A stretch of 64,000 bases of DNA from UBA685 sp049890215 (GTDB taxonomy: Bacteria; Pseudomonadota; Alphaproteobacteria; Puniceispirillales; Puniceispirillaceae). This document shows, in pieces, positions 7,860-17,295 of the stretch. The notes under the pieces are model-generated. The model searched no databases and was not told the DNA's origin. It was given only the letters and a program-made list of their open reading frames with translations. A program made the position numbers and the translations under genes. Position 1 is the first letter of the stretch. The number at the start of each line of letters is the position of its first letter. The stretch lies in assembly GCA_049890215.1 (NCBI GenBank), contig JBMHBX010000001.1, positions 1-64,000 of the forward strand, given 5' to 3'.

Positions 7860-8882
7860 TTACAGGCCAAGCTTTTCTCTTACCTGACGGGCGATGTTTG
7901 GCATTTCATCCAAAATCTCAGGTTGCCTGTCAAAGCTGTCACCAAGCGCTTTGGTATAGCCCTGCTTTTGCATCATCTGATGAAAGGCGGCAATACGCCC
8001 TGTCTCTGGCCGCAATTCAGCGACATAAACGGCCTTGCCTGTCAGGCACGCCTCTGAGGTCATATTCACAGAATCAGATGTCACAATCACATCATCTGCC
8101 ACCCCCAATATTCCCGGATAAGGATTTGCGCCTTTGCCATCCCAAATGCTGTGAGACACCCTGCCTAAGGCCTCTGAGATAGCCGCAAGCGCTTTATCAG
8201 ATGTCCGGCGTGAGCCTATCAGCACAAGATGGCGACCCTGTTTGACAGCAAAGTCTCTTAAGCGCTCTCCTAATGCTGCAAAATCAGACAAGCTTGCCTG
8301 ATAGCGCCTGTTTGATCCCCCTATCATGACAGCCGTTTGTGGCAGACGGCTTTTTTTATAACGTCTATCAAGCGCCTTTGCTTCTGTTGCGATTTGCGTC
8401 ATGGTCAGCCTGTTCAAAGACCCTTTGCTTATCACCAGATTCGGCGCGCCTGTTTGACTGACAGGATCATGTTGCGGCACCACAAGAACATCAAAATAAG
8501 ATGGTTTGATTCTCGGATCCTGTATCTGCACAATCTTGGTTTTGCCGCCTGATAAACGCTTAATGGCAAGGCTGGCTCCTGTCGTTCTTTTGCCGCAGGT
8601 GATGATCACATCCGGCCATGGCGGGCCAATACGCCTGTCACTGCGCCGGGGGCTAATCGGCATGGTTGGCCATCGCCCCATTTGGGGAAAGAACCGATAA
8701 ATCGGACTGGCAAAAATACGCACATCAAAATAAGGCACATCCATTGCCTGAGCCAAACCAAGCGCCTGAGAGACCATACCGGCCGTGCCATCAGAGACCA
8801 CCCATATTAAAGGGCCGTCAGCCTCAAATAACGGGCTTTTTTGTCCTGATGTTTGTCCTGATGTTTGTGCGGATATTGCCAT
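7860..8882 (-). CDS. ELM1/GtrOC1-family putative glycosyltransferase
   Basis: About 340 residues. The N-terminal LIWVVSDGTAGMVSQALGLA is the signature of the ELM1 (DUF1022) family, which is common in Alphaproteobacteria and related to plant mitochondrial fission factor ELM1. The fold is GT-B-like, with conserved GGSNRRY and, later, TSDSVNMTSEA. The substrate is unknown; cell-envelope glycosylation is a common guess. I place the start at 8882 because AGGAAAG sits 8-9 bases upstream. A longer frame to 8951 would be encoded by a terminator-like hairpin. Divergent from the Lrp gene. Confidence 0.85.
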   Translation of the reverse strand: MAISAQTSGQTSGQKSPLFEADGPLIWVVSDGTAGMVSQALGLAQAMDVPYFDVRIFASPIYRFFPQMGRWPTMPISPRRSDRRIGPPWPDVIITCGKRTTGASLAIKRLSGGKTKIVQIQDPRIKPSYFDVLVVPQHDPVSQTGAPNLVISKGSLNRLTMTQIATEAKALDRRYKKSRLPQTAVMIGGSNRRYQASLSDFAALGERLRDFAVKQGRHLVLIGSRRTSDKALAAISEALGRVSHSIWDGKGANPYPGILGVADDVIVTSDSVNMTSEACLTGKAVYVAELRPETGRIAAFHQMMQKQGYTKALGDSFDRQPEILDEMPNIARQVREKLGL

Positions 8883-8908
8883 GTTGCACACTTTCCTGGC
8901 GAGAGGCG

Positions 8909-8940
8909 AAAAAAGGCGCGTCTTCAGGCGCCTTCTTTTC
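8909..8940 (-). terminator. Terminator-like hairpin in ELM1 leader
   Basis: AAGGCGC (8913-8919) and GCGCCTT (8928-8934) form a seven-pair stem with an eight-base loop. On the minus strand it is followed by a T6 tract (8909-8914 read in reverse). It lies just upstream of the preferred ELM1 start, where no minus-strand gene ends, so it looks like a leader attenuator, or a guard against antisense transcription. Confidence 0.5.
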
Positions 8941-8955
8941 AAAAAATACAAATAA

Positions 8956-8972
8956 TTGTAATAATATTACAA
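8956..8972. promoter_or_regulatory. Palindrome upstream of Lrp-family gene
   Basis: TTGTAAT, AAT, ATTACAA: seven-base inverted repeat in an AT-rich stretch between the divergent ELM1 and Lrp genes. Lrp/AsnC regulators usually bind AT-rich dyads at their own promoter, so this is a candidate autoregulatory operator (inference). Confidence 0.35.
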
Positions 8973-9074
8973 AATTTAGCTAGGTCATATAAGTCATTTA
9001 TGACATAGTATAAAAAAGCCGGCCACAGATGAAAAGCCAAAGATATTTTGGCTCAAATAAGGGCACCAATCATC

Positions 9075-9557
9075 ATGACAAAAAAGATAAAGCTTGACCA
9101 GGTAGACAGGCAAATCCTCCATGATTTGCAGCAATCAGGGCGTATGACAAATGTTGAATTGGCGCAAAATGCCGGTATCTCTGCTCCGCCTTGCCTGCGC
9201 CGTGTACGCACTTTGGAACAAGAAGGCGTTATCAGAGGCTATCATGCTGATGTTGATGCCGAAGCCTTGGGCTATAGCGTAACCATCTTTGCTTTTGTTG
9301 GTCTGACATCACAGGCAGAGACAGATCTGCGTGATTTTGAAGATATGATCAGTGAATGGGATAATGTGCGCGAATGCCATATGTTAATGGGCGAGACTGA
9401 TTTTCTGTTGAAAATCGTAGCTCATGACTGGGATGATTTTCAGGCGTTTTTGACAGGCAAATTAACACCAGCACCTAATGTCAGCCATGTCAAAACAGCG
9501 CTCGCTATCAGGTCGCGCAAAAATATGGCAGGTGTCCCTATCTCACTTGAAGATTAG
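9075..9557 (+). CDS. Lrp/AsnC family transcriptional regulator
   Basis: About 160 residues. It begins KKIKLDQVDRQILHDLQQSGRMTNVELAQNAGIS, an AsnC-type helix-turn-helix, with APPCLRRVRTLE as recognition helix. It continues into a RAM ligand-binding domain (GYHADVDAEALGY, then MLMGETDFLLKIV). Such regulators sense amino acids and form octamers. I use ATG 9075; an upstream in-frame TTG at 9048 adds nine residues without family similarity. The target is unknown; the upstream palindrome suggests autoregulation. Ends three bases before the convergent greA stop. Confidence 0.9.
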   Translation: MTKKIKLDQVDRQILHDLQQSGRMTNVELAQNAGISAPPCLRRVRTLEQEGVIRGYHADVDAEALGYSVTIFAFVGLTSQAETDLRDFEDMISEWDNVRECHMLMGETDFLLKIVAHDWDDFQAFLTGKLTPAPNVSHVKTALAIRSRKNMAGVPISLED

Positions 9558-9560
9558 GGC

Positions 9561-10037
9561 CTAGCGCACAATCTCAATCGATAATATTTCATAAGGATGA
9601 GGGCCACGCGGTGTTTGCACCTCTGCCTGATCACCAACTGATTTACCAATCAGCGCTTTGGCAATTGGCGATGAAGTCGAAATACGGCCTTCTTCCAGAT
9701 TAGCCTCATAAGGGCCCACAATATGATAGGTGGATTCTTCGTCTGTTTCTTCGTCTACCACCACAACGCGCGCGCCAAATGTCACAGTCGCCCCTGTCAG
9801 CTTTGATAAATCAATGACCTCAGCGCGGCTTGTTACATCTTCAAGCTCTTTGATCCGCCCTTCAATAAATGACTGGCGTTCTCTGGCAGCGTGATATTCT
9901 GCATTTTCAGACAAATCACCATGTTCACGCGCCTCTGCAATGGCACGAATCACAGCTTGTCTTTCTGCATTTTTCAGATGGTTTAACTCTGTTTTTAGCG
10001 TTTCCAAACCAACTGGTGTAAATGGTATTTTTTCCAT
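9561..10037 (-). CDS. greA: Transcription elongation factor GreA
   Basis: 158 residues, the normal GreA length. The N-terminal coiled coil starts MEKIPFTPVG and carries the acidic loop AREHGDLSENAEYHAARERQ at its tip. The C-terminal FKBP-like domain ends with a GPHPYEILSIEIV segment. GreA enters the RNA polymerase secondary channel and stimulates cleavage of backtracked transcripts. Start set at 10037 (GAGAG just upstream; matches family) rather than 10055. It lies downstream of carA-carB on the same strand, with a 114-base gap. Confidence 0.97.
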   Translation of the reverse strand: MEKIPFTPVGLETLKTELNHLKNAERQAVIRAIAEAREHGDLSENAEYHAARERQSFIEGRIKELEDVTSRAEVIDLSKLTGATVTFGARVVVVDEETDEESTYHIVGPYEANLEEGRISTSSPIAKALIGKSVGDQAEVQTPRGPHPYEILSIEIVR

Positions 10038-10151
10038 TTTGTCTCTCACTGTCATAGGCCAACGTCTTCACGCAGGTCACATCTGCATCTTGATCAAGCT
10101 AAAATCTTAGCTTTCTCTGGCTTACAGTCAATCGAAATTACGGCTCTTTGC

Positions 10152-13100
10152 CTATTGTGGCAGGAAATCCTGCAGAGATTTCACATCCAGAGTGGCTGTC
10201 TGCAAGGCCCGAATAGCAGCCACCGCAGCCCGGCTTCCTGCCACTGTCGTGTAATAAGGAATCTTATTGGTAAGCGCTGTTTGACGCAAAGACAGACTGT
10301 CCCGGATAGCGCCGGCCCCATGCGCCGTATTAAAGACCAGCTGAATGTCACCAGACAGCATAGAATCAACGGCATGAGGTCTGCCTTCCATCACTTTATT
10401 GACCTTTGTTGCAGCCACACCTGCCTGTGCAAGCGCTTTTTGTGTACCGCCTGTTGCCACAATGGTAAAACCAAGCGCAACCAAATCAGCACAAATTGGC
10501 ACAAAAGCTGGCTTATCTGCATCTTTGATCGAAATAAACACAGTTCCTGAAAGCGGCAATATCGTACTTGCCCCTAATTGTGATTTGGCAAAGGCGCGGC
10601 CAAAATCACTGTCAATGCCCATTACCTCACCTGTTGATTTCATCTCCGGGCCAAGGAACACATCAACGCCGGGGAAACGTGCAAACGGAAATACCGCTTC
10701 TTTAACAGCGACATGCTCCATCTTTGTTTCGCTCAGCGCAAAGCTGGCAAGAGATTCTCCTGCCATCACACGCGCTGCGATTTTGGCAATTGGCACACCT
10801 GTTGCCTTGGCCACAAAGGGCACTGTGCGTGATCCTCTTGGGTTCACCTCTAATAAATACACAGTTTCATCTTTGACAGCGAACTGGACATTCATCAAAC
10901 CAACAACCTGCAAGGCACGTGCCAAAGCATCTGTTTGTTCACGAATTGTGTTTAGAACGCTTTGCGATAGATTTTGTGGCGGCAAAGAACAGGCTGAATC
11001 ACCTGAATGAATACCTGCCTCTTCGATATGTTCCATGATACCGGCAACAAAGACATCTGTGCCATCACAAAGCGCATCCACATCAACTTCAACCGCATTA
11101 TCAAGGAACCTGTCAATCAGAACAGGATTATCACCAGAGACGACAACTGCATCACGCATATAGCGCTCAAGCTCTTCACGCTGATGGACAACTTCCATCG
11201 CGCGCCCGCCCAGAACATAAGATGGCCTGATCACAACCGGCAGACCAATCTTATCGACAATTTTACGTGCCTGTTCAGCAGATGTTGCTATCCCGTTTTC
11301 AGGCTGCTTTAGCGCAAGACGCTGTAATAATTGCTGAAAGCGCTCTCTGTCTTCTGCCAAATCAATCGCATCAGGGCTTGTGCCTAAGATAGGAATGCCG
11401 GCCTCTTCCAGGCTTGCGGCAATTTTCAGTGGCGTCTGTCCGCCAAGCTGAACAATCGCGCCTTTGACGGTGCCGTTTTCCTGCTCTTTGCGGATAATAG
11501 AGATCACATCTTCAGCTGTCAGAGGCTCAAAATACAGCCTGTCTGACGTGTCATAATCAGTGGAAACTGTCTCAGGATTACAATTGATCATGATCGTCTC
11601 ATAGCCTGCCTCTGCAAGTGCATAGGCAGCATGAACACAGCAATAATCAAACTCAATACCCTGGCCGATTCTGTTTGGGCCACCGCCCAAAATCACAACT
11701 TTTTCTCTGTCAGATGGGCGCGATTCACAAAAAGCGCCTGCGGTATTTTCATAAGAAGAATACATATAAGCAGTCGCTGATGAAAATTCAGAGGCACAAG
11801 TATCAATTCGCTTAAAGACAGGAGTGACATTTAATGCCATGCGTGCATCGCGTATCTCAGTCTCACTGGCACCTGATAATTGGGCAAGACGCAGATCTGA
11901 AAAACCAAGAGATTTCAAATGCCGCATAGCGGTTTGTGTCTTTGGCAGACCATCTTCTGCGACAGCTTTTTCATGCGCAATGATATTGGCCATACGTTCA
12001 AGGAACCATTTGTCCCATTTTGTGATCTGGTGCACCTCATTTATACTCATGCCAGAACGAAGCGCTTGTGCAATGCGCAAAATTCTGTTTGGCGTCTGGC
12101 CGGATAACCACCCTGTCATCGCATCAGCCCCGGAGGTGGCATCAGCCTCAGGCAAGGCAATCTCATCAAGACCACAAAGACCTGTCTCCATAGACCGCAA
12201 TGCTTTTTGAAGCGATTCTTCAAAGCATCTGCCAACAGACATTGCCTCTCCAACTGACTTCATAGAGGTTGATAATTCAGCAACCGCGCCAGGGAATTTT
12301 TCAAATGTAAAGCGCGGGATTTTCGTGACAATATAATCAATAGTCGGCTCAAAGCTTGCCGGGGTCACCTTGGTGATATCATTATCAAGCTCATCAAGCG
12401 TATAGCCAACCGCAAGCTTTGCTGCGACTTTGGCAATTGGGAATCCGGTTGCCTTTGAAGCAAGCGCGGACGAGCGGCTTACCCGCGGATTCATCTCGAT
12501 CACAATGACGCGGCCATCTGCGGGATTGACTGAAAACTGAACATTTGAGCCGCCGGTATCAACGCCAATCTCACGCAAAACAGCAAGTGACGCATCACGA
12601 AGCACTTGATATTCTTTATCTGTCAGCGTCAAAGCAGGGGCAACTGTTATCGAATCGCCTGTATGAACACCCATCGGGTCGACATTTTCAATGGAACAAA
12701 TGATGATACAATTATCATGACGATCTCGCACCACCTCCATTTCAAATTCTTTCCAACCAAGCAAAGATTCTTCAATCAGAATCTCAGAGACAGGTGACAG
12801 GCGCAGACCATCACTGACAATTTGCTCAAACTCCGCACGATTATAGGCAACCCCGCCCCCTTCACCGCCAAGAGTAAATGACGGGCGGATAATGGCAGGA
12901 AGCCCCACAACATCAAGAGCGGCTATGGCATCATCAAAGGAATTCACAGTGCGTGAACGTGCTGATTCAAGGCCAATTTTATCCATTGCCTCACGGAAAA
13001 GCTGCCTGTCCTCTGCTTTTTCAATCGATTCAGGACGGGCGCCAATCAATTCGACATTATGACGCTCAAGCGCCCCGCTATTATGCAATGCCAAAGCGGT

Positions 13101-13391
13101 ATTCAAAGCTGTCTGGCCACCCATTGTTGGCAACAAGACATCGGGCTTTTCTTTGGCAATGATTTTTTCGACAATCTCAGGCGTGATAGGCTCCACATAA
13201 GTAGCATCTGCCATCTCAGGATCTGTCATGATGGTGGCCGGGTTTGAATTGACCAAAATCACCCGGTACCCTTCTTCTTTGAGTGCTTTACACGCCTGCG
13301 CACCAGAATAGTCAAATTCGCAAGCCTGCCCGATAATGATAGGGCCGGCACCAATAATCATAACAGATTGAATATCATTTCTGCGCGGCAT
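10152..13391 (-). CDS. carB: Carbamoyl-phosphate synthase large subunit
   Basis: 1079 residues. Two ATP-grasp halves are visible: the first starts MPRRNDIQSVMIIGAGPIII; the second has VVILGGGPNRIGQGIEFDYC near residue 560. The C-terminal MGS-like allosteric domain (FTIVATGGTQKALAQAGV) follows. With CarA it makes carbamoyl phosphate from bicarbonate, glutamine nitrogen and two ATP for arginine and pyrimidine synthesis. It starts three bases after the carA stop, so the two are co-transcribed. Full length, no disruption. Confidence 0.98.
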   Translation of the reverse strand: MPRRNDIQSVMIIGAGPIIIGQACEFDYSGAQACKALKEEGYRVILVNSNPATIMTDPEMADATYVEPITPEIVEKIIAKEKPDVLLPTMGGQTALNTALALHNSGALERHNVELIGARPESIEKAEDRQLFREAMDKIGLESARSRTVNSFDDAIAALDVVGLPAIIRPSFTLGGEGGGVAYNRAEFEQIVSDGLRLSPVSEILIEESLLGWKEFEMEVVRDRHDNCIIICSIENVDPMGVHTGDSITVAPALTLTDKEYQVLRDASLAVLREIGVDTGGSNVQFSVNPADGRVIVIEMNPRVSRSSALASKATGFPIAKVAAKLAVGYTLDELDNDITKVTPASFEPTIDYIVTKIPRFTFEKFPGAVAELSTSMKSVGEAMSVGRCFEESLQKALRSMETGLCGLDEIALPEADATSGADAMTGWLSGQTPNRILRIAQALRSGMSINEVHQITKWDKWFLERMANIIAHEKAVAEDGLPKTQTAMRHLKSLGFSDLRLAQLSGASETEIRDARMALNVTPVFKRIDTCASEFSSATAYMYSSYENTAGAFCESRPSDREKVVILGGGPNRIGQGIEFDYCCVHAAYALAEAGYETIMINCNPETVSTDYDTSDRLYFEPLTAEDVISIIRKEQENGTVKGAIVQLGGQTPLKIAASLEEAGIPILGTSPDAIDLAEDRERFQQLLQRLALKQPENGIATSAEQARKIVDKIGLPVVIRPSYVLGGRAMEVVHQREELERYMRDAVVVSGDNPVLIDRFLDNAVEVDVDALCDGTDVFVAGIMEHIEEAGIHSGDSACSLPPQNLSQSVLNTIREQTDALARALQVVGLMNVQFAVKDETVYLLEVNPRGSRTVPFVAKATGVPIAKIAARVMAGESLASFALSETKMEHVAVKEAVFPFARFPGVDVFLGPEMKSTGEVMGIDSDFGRAFAKSQLGASTILPLSGTVFISIKDADKPAFVPICADLVALGFTIVATGGTQKALAQAGVAATKVNKVMEGRPHAVDSMLSGDIQLVFNTAHGAGAIRDSLSLRQTALTNKIPYYTTVAGSRAAVAAIRALQTATLDVKSLQDFLPQ

Positions 13392-13394
13392 ATC

Positions 13395-14603
13395 TTAGCG
13401 CTCCTCTTTGCCAGCTTTGGCTTTTGTCATCTCGCCTGTGAATCTGGTAAACAGATGTGTTGAATCATGAGGTCCGGGGGATGATTCAGGATGATATTGC
13501 ACACAGAACATTGGTTTTGTTTTGTGGCGCACCCCTTCAACAGACCCGTCAAATAACGAGCGATGAGTCACTTCCAGATGGTCCGGCAGGCTGTCTTCAT
13601 CCACCACAAATCCATGATTCTGGCTTGTGATTTCAATCTGGCCTGTGACCAGATCTTTGACAGGATGATTGGCGCCTCTGTGGCCTTTTTCCATTTTCCG
13701 GGTTTTACCACCCTGACTTAGCACAAGTAGCTGATGACCGATACAAATGCCAAAGACAGGCAAGCCGCTTTCAACAAGCGCCGCTATCTCTTTGCCGGCA
13801 TAATCAGCGGTTGCCGCCGGATCGCCCGGCCCATTTGATAAAAACACACCATCCGGCTTTTGCGCCAGCACCTCTTCAGCGCTGGAAGTGGCAGGCATAA
13901 CAGTGACCGCACAACCTGCATCAATCAGACAACGCATGATATTCTGCTTAATCCCATAATCAAGCGCGACTACCTGAAACTGCCCATTGCCTGTGCTGTG
14001 CGTTTGCGCACTCAAATCATAAGAGCCCTGAGACCAGCTATCTGCTGCGGTGCGAGATACCGTCTTTGCAAGATCCATCCCGGCAAGACCCGGCCAGTCT
14101 TGTGCCATTTTCACAAGCGCCTTGATATCAAATTGCCCGTCTGGCTGATGGCAAATCACACCACGCGGCGCGCCATGATCGCGGATGAATTGGGTTAATG
14201 CTCTGGTATCAATGCCATAAATACCCGGCAGTCCATGATGCGCAAGCCAGTCGATAAGCCCCTTATTATCACGCCAGTTTGACGCGGTTGTTATCGGATT
14301 CCTGACAATCATGCCAAGGCAGGACGGCACATCTGTTTCAATATCAACAGGGTTGGTGCCGATATTGCCAATATGAGGAAACGTAAAATTGATAATTTGT
14401 CCGGCATATGACGGGTCTGTCATAATTTCCTGATAGCCTGTCATAGAGGTATTAAAACACACCTCACCAACATTGGTTGTTGTTGCGCCGAATCCATATC
14501 CTTCAAAAACGGTGCCATCTTCAAGAACCAGAACGGCGGTTGGCGCAGCCGGAAAAGATGCTTTGGTGATTGGTTTGTCTGGATGAATTTGGCTGTCTGA
14601 CAT
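13395..14603 (-). CDS. carA: Carbamoyl-phosphate synthase small subunit
   Basis: 402 residues. The N-terminal CPSase-small domain contains TGYQEIMTDPSYAGQII. The C-terminal class I glutamine amidotransferase domain has the nucleophile Cys near 285 in FGICIGHQL and the His/Glu pair in QYHPESSPGP. CarA hydrolyses glutamine and channels ammonia to CarB. First gene of the carA-carB unit, with a candidate sigma-70 promoter about 135 bases upstream and a long untranslated leader. Confidence 0.98.
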   Translation of the reverse strand: MSDSQIHPDKPITKASFPAAPTAVLVLEDGTVFEGYGFGATTTNVGEVCFNTSMTGYQEIMTDPSYAGQIINFTFPHIGNIGTNPVDIETDVPSCLGMIVRNPITTASNWRDNKGLIDWLAHHGLPGIYGIDTRALTQFIRDHGAPRGVICHQPDGQFDIKALVKMAQDWPGLAGMDLAKTVSRTAADSWSQGSYDLSAQTHSTGNGQFQVVALDYGIKQNIMRCLIDAGCAVTVMPATSSAEEVLAQKPDGVFLSNGPGDPAATADYAGKEIAALVESGLPVFGICIGHQLLVLSQGGKTRKMEKGHRGANHPVKDLVTGQIEITSQNHGFVVDEDSLPDHLEVTHRSLFDGSVEGVRHKTKPMFCVQYHPESSPGPHDSTHLFTRFTGEMTKAKAGKEER

Positions 14604-14937
14604 TACATCTATTACCTCTGGCCGTCATATCATTTATGAATCGATTATGCAGGGCAGTGACCTGCATCTTCTGCGGCGGCGCATGATGTCTGCCAAGACG
14701 CGACTTTCTATCAAGCGAAAACGCGCGCAAAATTGCCATGTGATACAGCGTAACACCGTGAAAGGTCAAGTGTTCAATCGCGTAAAAATATGATATTTTT
14801 CTTGTCGCCAATTGAATCATGGGCTAAAAGCCCTGCACATTTCATAATATGGCAAAATAATCGCGTTTAAGCGTTTTTATCCATATAGTATCGCCGGCGT
14901 GGTCACACGATCAGCCGCAGCATGAAGGAGGTCTTCC
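14604..14937. other. Divergent intergenic region carA/yqeY
   Basis: 334 bases without a gene. The carA side holds the candidate promoter listed separately, giving a leader of more than 100 bases with a short dyad (TGCAGGGCAGTGACCTGCA, 14648-14666). The yqeY side ends in a strong GGAGG ribosome site at 14927-14931. No leader peptide or riboswitch was recognised. Confidence 0.4.
14740..14769 (-). promoter_or_regulatory. Candidate sigma-70 promoter for carAB
   Basis: On the minus strand TTGACC (14764-14769) and TATCAC (14740-14745) are 18 bases apart. This is a good -35 and an acceptable -10, positioned to transcribe carA. Prediction from pattern only. Confidence 0.45.
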
Positions 14938-15399
14938 ATGCGCACCGCGATTAGCAACGCACAAAAACAAGCATTAAAGGCCAAAGACAAAACAGCCTTA
15001 TCAACCATTCGCCTGATCACCGCAGCACTCAAAGACAGAGATATTGCGGCCCGTTCCAAAGGTGTTGATGACGGGATCTCAGATGATGAAATCCTCTCCA
15101 TGCTTCAGACAATGATCAAACAACGTGCCGAATCAGTCAAATTATATACAGAAGGCAATCGCCCTGAATTGGCAGCAGCAGAAAATGAAGAAATTCGCGT
15201 CATTCAGCAATTTTTGCCACAACAGCTTTCAGCAGAAGAGCTTGAAGCAGCTATCACCAAGGCCATCAGTGATTCTGGCGCAGAATCAGTCAAAGATATG
15301 GGCAAGGTTATGGGCGTTCTCAAAGCCAATTATGCAGGCCAAATTGATTTTGGCGCAGCAAGTGGTGAGGTCAAAAACCGCCTCATGCAAAAAGGCTAA
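14938..15399 (+). CDS. GatB/YqeY domain protein
   Basis: 153 residues, all of it the YqeY/GatB-tail domain: N-terminal helical part with TALSTIRLITAALKDRDIA and a C-terminal part with KDMGKVMGVLKANYAGQIDFG. The domain is related to the tRNA-binding tail of the Asp/Glu-tRNA amidotransferase B subunit, but the free-standing protein has no settled function. A strong GGAGG precedes the ATG. The position immediately before dnaG-rpoD and divergent from carAB is a conserved arrangement in Alphaproteobacteria. Confidence 0.93.
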   Translation: MRTAISNAQKQALKAKDKTALSTIRLITAALKDRDIAARSKGVDDGISDDEILSMLQTMIKQRAESVKLYTEGNRPELAAAENEEIRVIQQFLPQQLSAEELEAAITKAISDSGAESVKDMGKVMGVLKANYAGQIDFGAASGEVKNRLMQKG

Positions 15400-15450
15400 T
15401 CTTAATTTGGCAATGTTATAGCCAAGCTTTTACAAAATGAGATACAGTAG

Positions 15451-15494
15451 AAGGCGGCAATGCGGCACAAAATTTTGTGGCAGCCGCCTTTTAT
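15451..15494 (+). terminator. Two-tier terminator hairpin after yqeY
   Basis: AAGGCGGC (15451-15458) pairs with GCCGCCTT (15483-15490). An inner palindrome ACAAAATTTTGT lies at 15467-15478, and a short T tract follows. It separates yqeY from dnaG. Confidence 0.65.
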
Positions 15495-15534
15495 TGTACC
15501 GCTCTGCCACGCAAAGTAACGCCAACAAGGTGAC

Positions 15535-17211
15535 GTGACAAAACAGATGGCTTTTACCCCCGATTTCATTGATGAAGTGCGCAGCCGCGTCAGTTTGTCA
15601 TCTCTGATTGGCAAGCGGGTCAAGCTGATCAAAAAAGGAAGGCGCTATTCTGGCCTGTGCCCTTTTCACAATGAAAAAACACCATCTTTTTCTGTCAATG
15701 ATGATGAAGGCTATTATCATTGTTTTGGCTGTGGTGCCGGCGGGGATGCCATTACCTATATGCGCGAAACCGAAGGGCTTGATTTTACCGAAGCTGTAAA
15801 ACGTCTGGCAGAAATTGCAGGTGTTGCGATCCCTGACCAACGCCCGGCTGATCCTGTCAAAGTCAAAAGACGCCAGAATGTCCTGGATGCGCTTAGCGAA
15901 GCCACCTTATTTTACAAAGCACAAATGCACTCACCTGCCGCCGGCCCTGCCAGAACTTATCTTGATGAAAGAGGGCTTAGCGAGCAAACCAAATCTGATT
16001 TTCAGCTCGGCTATGCGCCTGCAAGCGGATTGCGCGCGCATATGAAGCAAAAAGGATTTGATGAGGCAACATTGCTTGATGCAGGCCTGTGCGGACAATC
16101 TGAGAAAGATAATGCGCTTTATGATTATTTTCGCAATCGCATTATCTATCCCATCAGCAATCGTCAGGGCGCTGTGATTGCCTTTGGCGCACGTGCCATG
16201 GGTGATGCCATGCCCAAATATCTCAATTCCAAAGAAGGGCCGACCTTTTCAAAAAAAGCTGTGCTATATGGGTGGAGTCAGGCGCGCGAACGTGTCAGGC
16301 GCGGCCTGCCTTTATTGGTTGTTGAAGGCTATATGGATGTGATCGCCGTGACAGCTGCCAATGTAGCAGGCGCCTTAGCGCCCCTTGGCACCGCCATGAC
16401 AGAGCAACAAATCGCGCTGGTCTGGAAACTACATGATGAGCCTGTGTTATGTTTTGATGGTGATACCGCAGGTCAGAAAGCGGCTATGCGCGCTATTGAA
16501 CGTATTTTGCCTGTGTTGGAGCCCGGCAAATCTGTGCGCATTGCTGTGATGCCTGCCGGCAAAGATCCTGATGATATTTTACATCATGAAGGCAGTGACG
16601 CATTCAAGGCCATCATCTCAAGCGCCGCAAGCCTTGCTGATGCGTTATGGGAGCGCACGTCACAAGCTTATCGCCTTGATGAGCCGACAAGCCGTGCTGC
16701 TTTTTTTCAGCAACTACGTGATTATGTCAGGACCATAGGCCATAACCAAACACGCCAGGCTTATGGAGATGAAATTGAACATCGCATTCAGCAAATGCGA
16801 TCATCTCTTCGAGCAGGATCATTAACAGGCAGCCAGAGCGTTCAGCGCCGGATCACACGCCCGCAAACAGGTGCCAGGAACCGCCTTTTAGCTATGTTGG
16901 CAATCTTATTGTCTCATCCGCAGCGCATTGCTGATATTTATGAAGAATTGGCAATGGTGGATTTTGGGCGTAAAGCAGGTGATACACGCCTTGAATTATT
17001 AAAAAATGAGATGCTTGATAAACTATTACAGGATGCTGACCTTGACGCTGACGGGCTCTATAACCATTTAATAGGGATGGATTTCAGGCAGATATTGTCT
17101 GAAATCTTCAGTGATGATACAATAGCGCGTCTGGGAACACACCCCACACAGATGGATTCAAAAAAAGTCACAACGCTGCTGGATGAGTTACTGGCCCGCC
17201 TGCGGCGATAA
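15535..17211 (+). CDS. dnaG: DNA primase
   Basis: 558 residues. The N-terminal zinc finger is visible as CPFHNEKTPSF and CFGCGAGG (residues about 41-68). The RNA polymerase core follows (YFRNRIIYPI, IAFGARAM), then the TOPRIM motifs VVEGYMDVIA and CFDGDTAGQKA (residues about 260-315), and a shorter C-terminal helicase-binding region. It synthesises RNA primers at the replication fork. Slightly shorter than the common 600-640 residues, mainly in the C-terminal part. GTG 15535 lies five bases after AAGG; ATG 15547 is the alternative. Directly upstream of rpoD. Confidence 0.97.
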   Translation: MTKQMAFTPDFIDEVRSRVSLSSLIGKRVKLIKKGRRYSGLCPFHNEKTPSFSVNDDEGYYHCFGCGAGGDAITYMRETEGLDFTEAVKRLAEIAGVAIPDQRPADPVKVKRRQNVLDALSEATLFYKAQMHSPAAGPARTYLDERGLSEQTKSDFQLGYAPASGLRAHMKQKGFDEATLLDAGLCGQSEKDNALYDYFRNRIIYPISNRQGAVIAFGARAMGDAMPKYLNSKEGPTFSKKAVLYGWSQARERVRRGLPLLVVEGYMDVIAVTAANVAGALAPLGTAMTEQQIALVWKLHDEPVLCFDGDTAGQKAAMRAIERILPVLEPGKSVRIAVMPAGKDPDDILHHEGSDAFKAIISSAASLADALWERTSQAYRLDEPTSRAAFFQQLRDYVRTIGHNQTRQAYGDEIEHRIQQMRSSLRAGSLTGSQSVQRRITRPQTGARNRLLAMLAILLSHPQRIADIYEELAMVDFGRKAGDTRLELLKNEMLDKLLQDADLDADGLYNHLIGMDFRQILSEIFSDDTIARLGTHPTQMDSKKVTTLLDELLARLRR

Positions 17212-17234
17212 AGTAGGAAACATGTTGCAAACAT

Positions 17235-17258
17235 AAAAAAGGGCTAACCCCCTTTTGG
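17235..17258 (+). terminator. Weak hairpin between dnaG and rpoD
   Basis: AAAAGGG (17237-17243) can pair with CCCTTTT (17250-17256) with a six-base loop. The T stretch is short, so it would give partial termination or attenuation between dnaG and rpoD. Confidence 0.35.
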
Positions 17259-17295
17259 TTTGTGGCTGATAGTGAAATGATGAAAGACAAAATTG

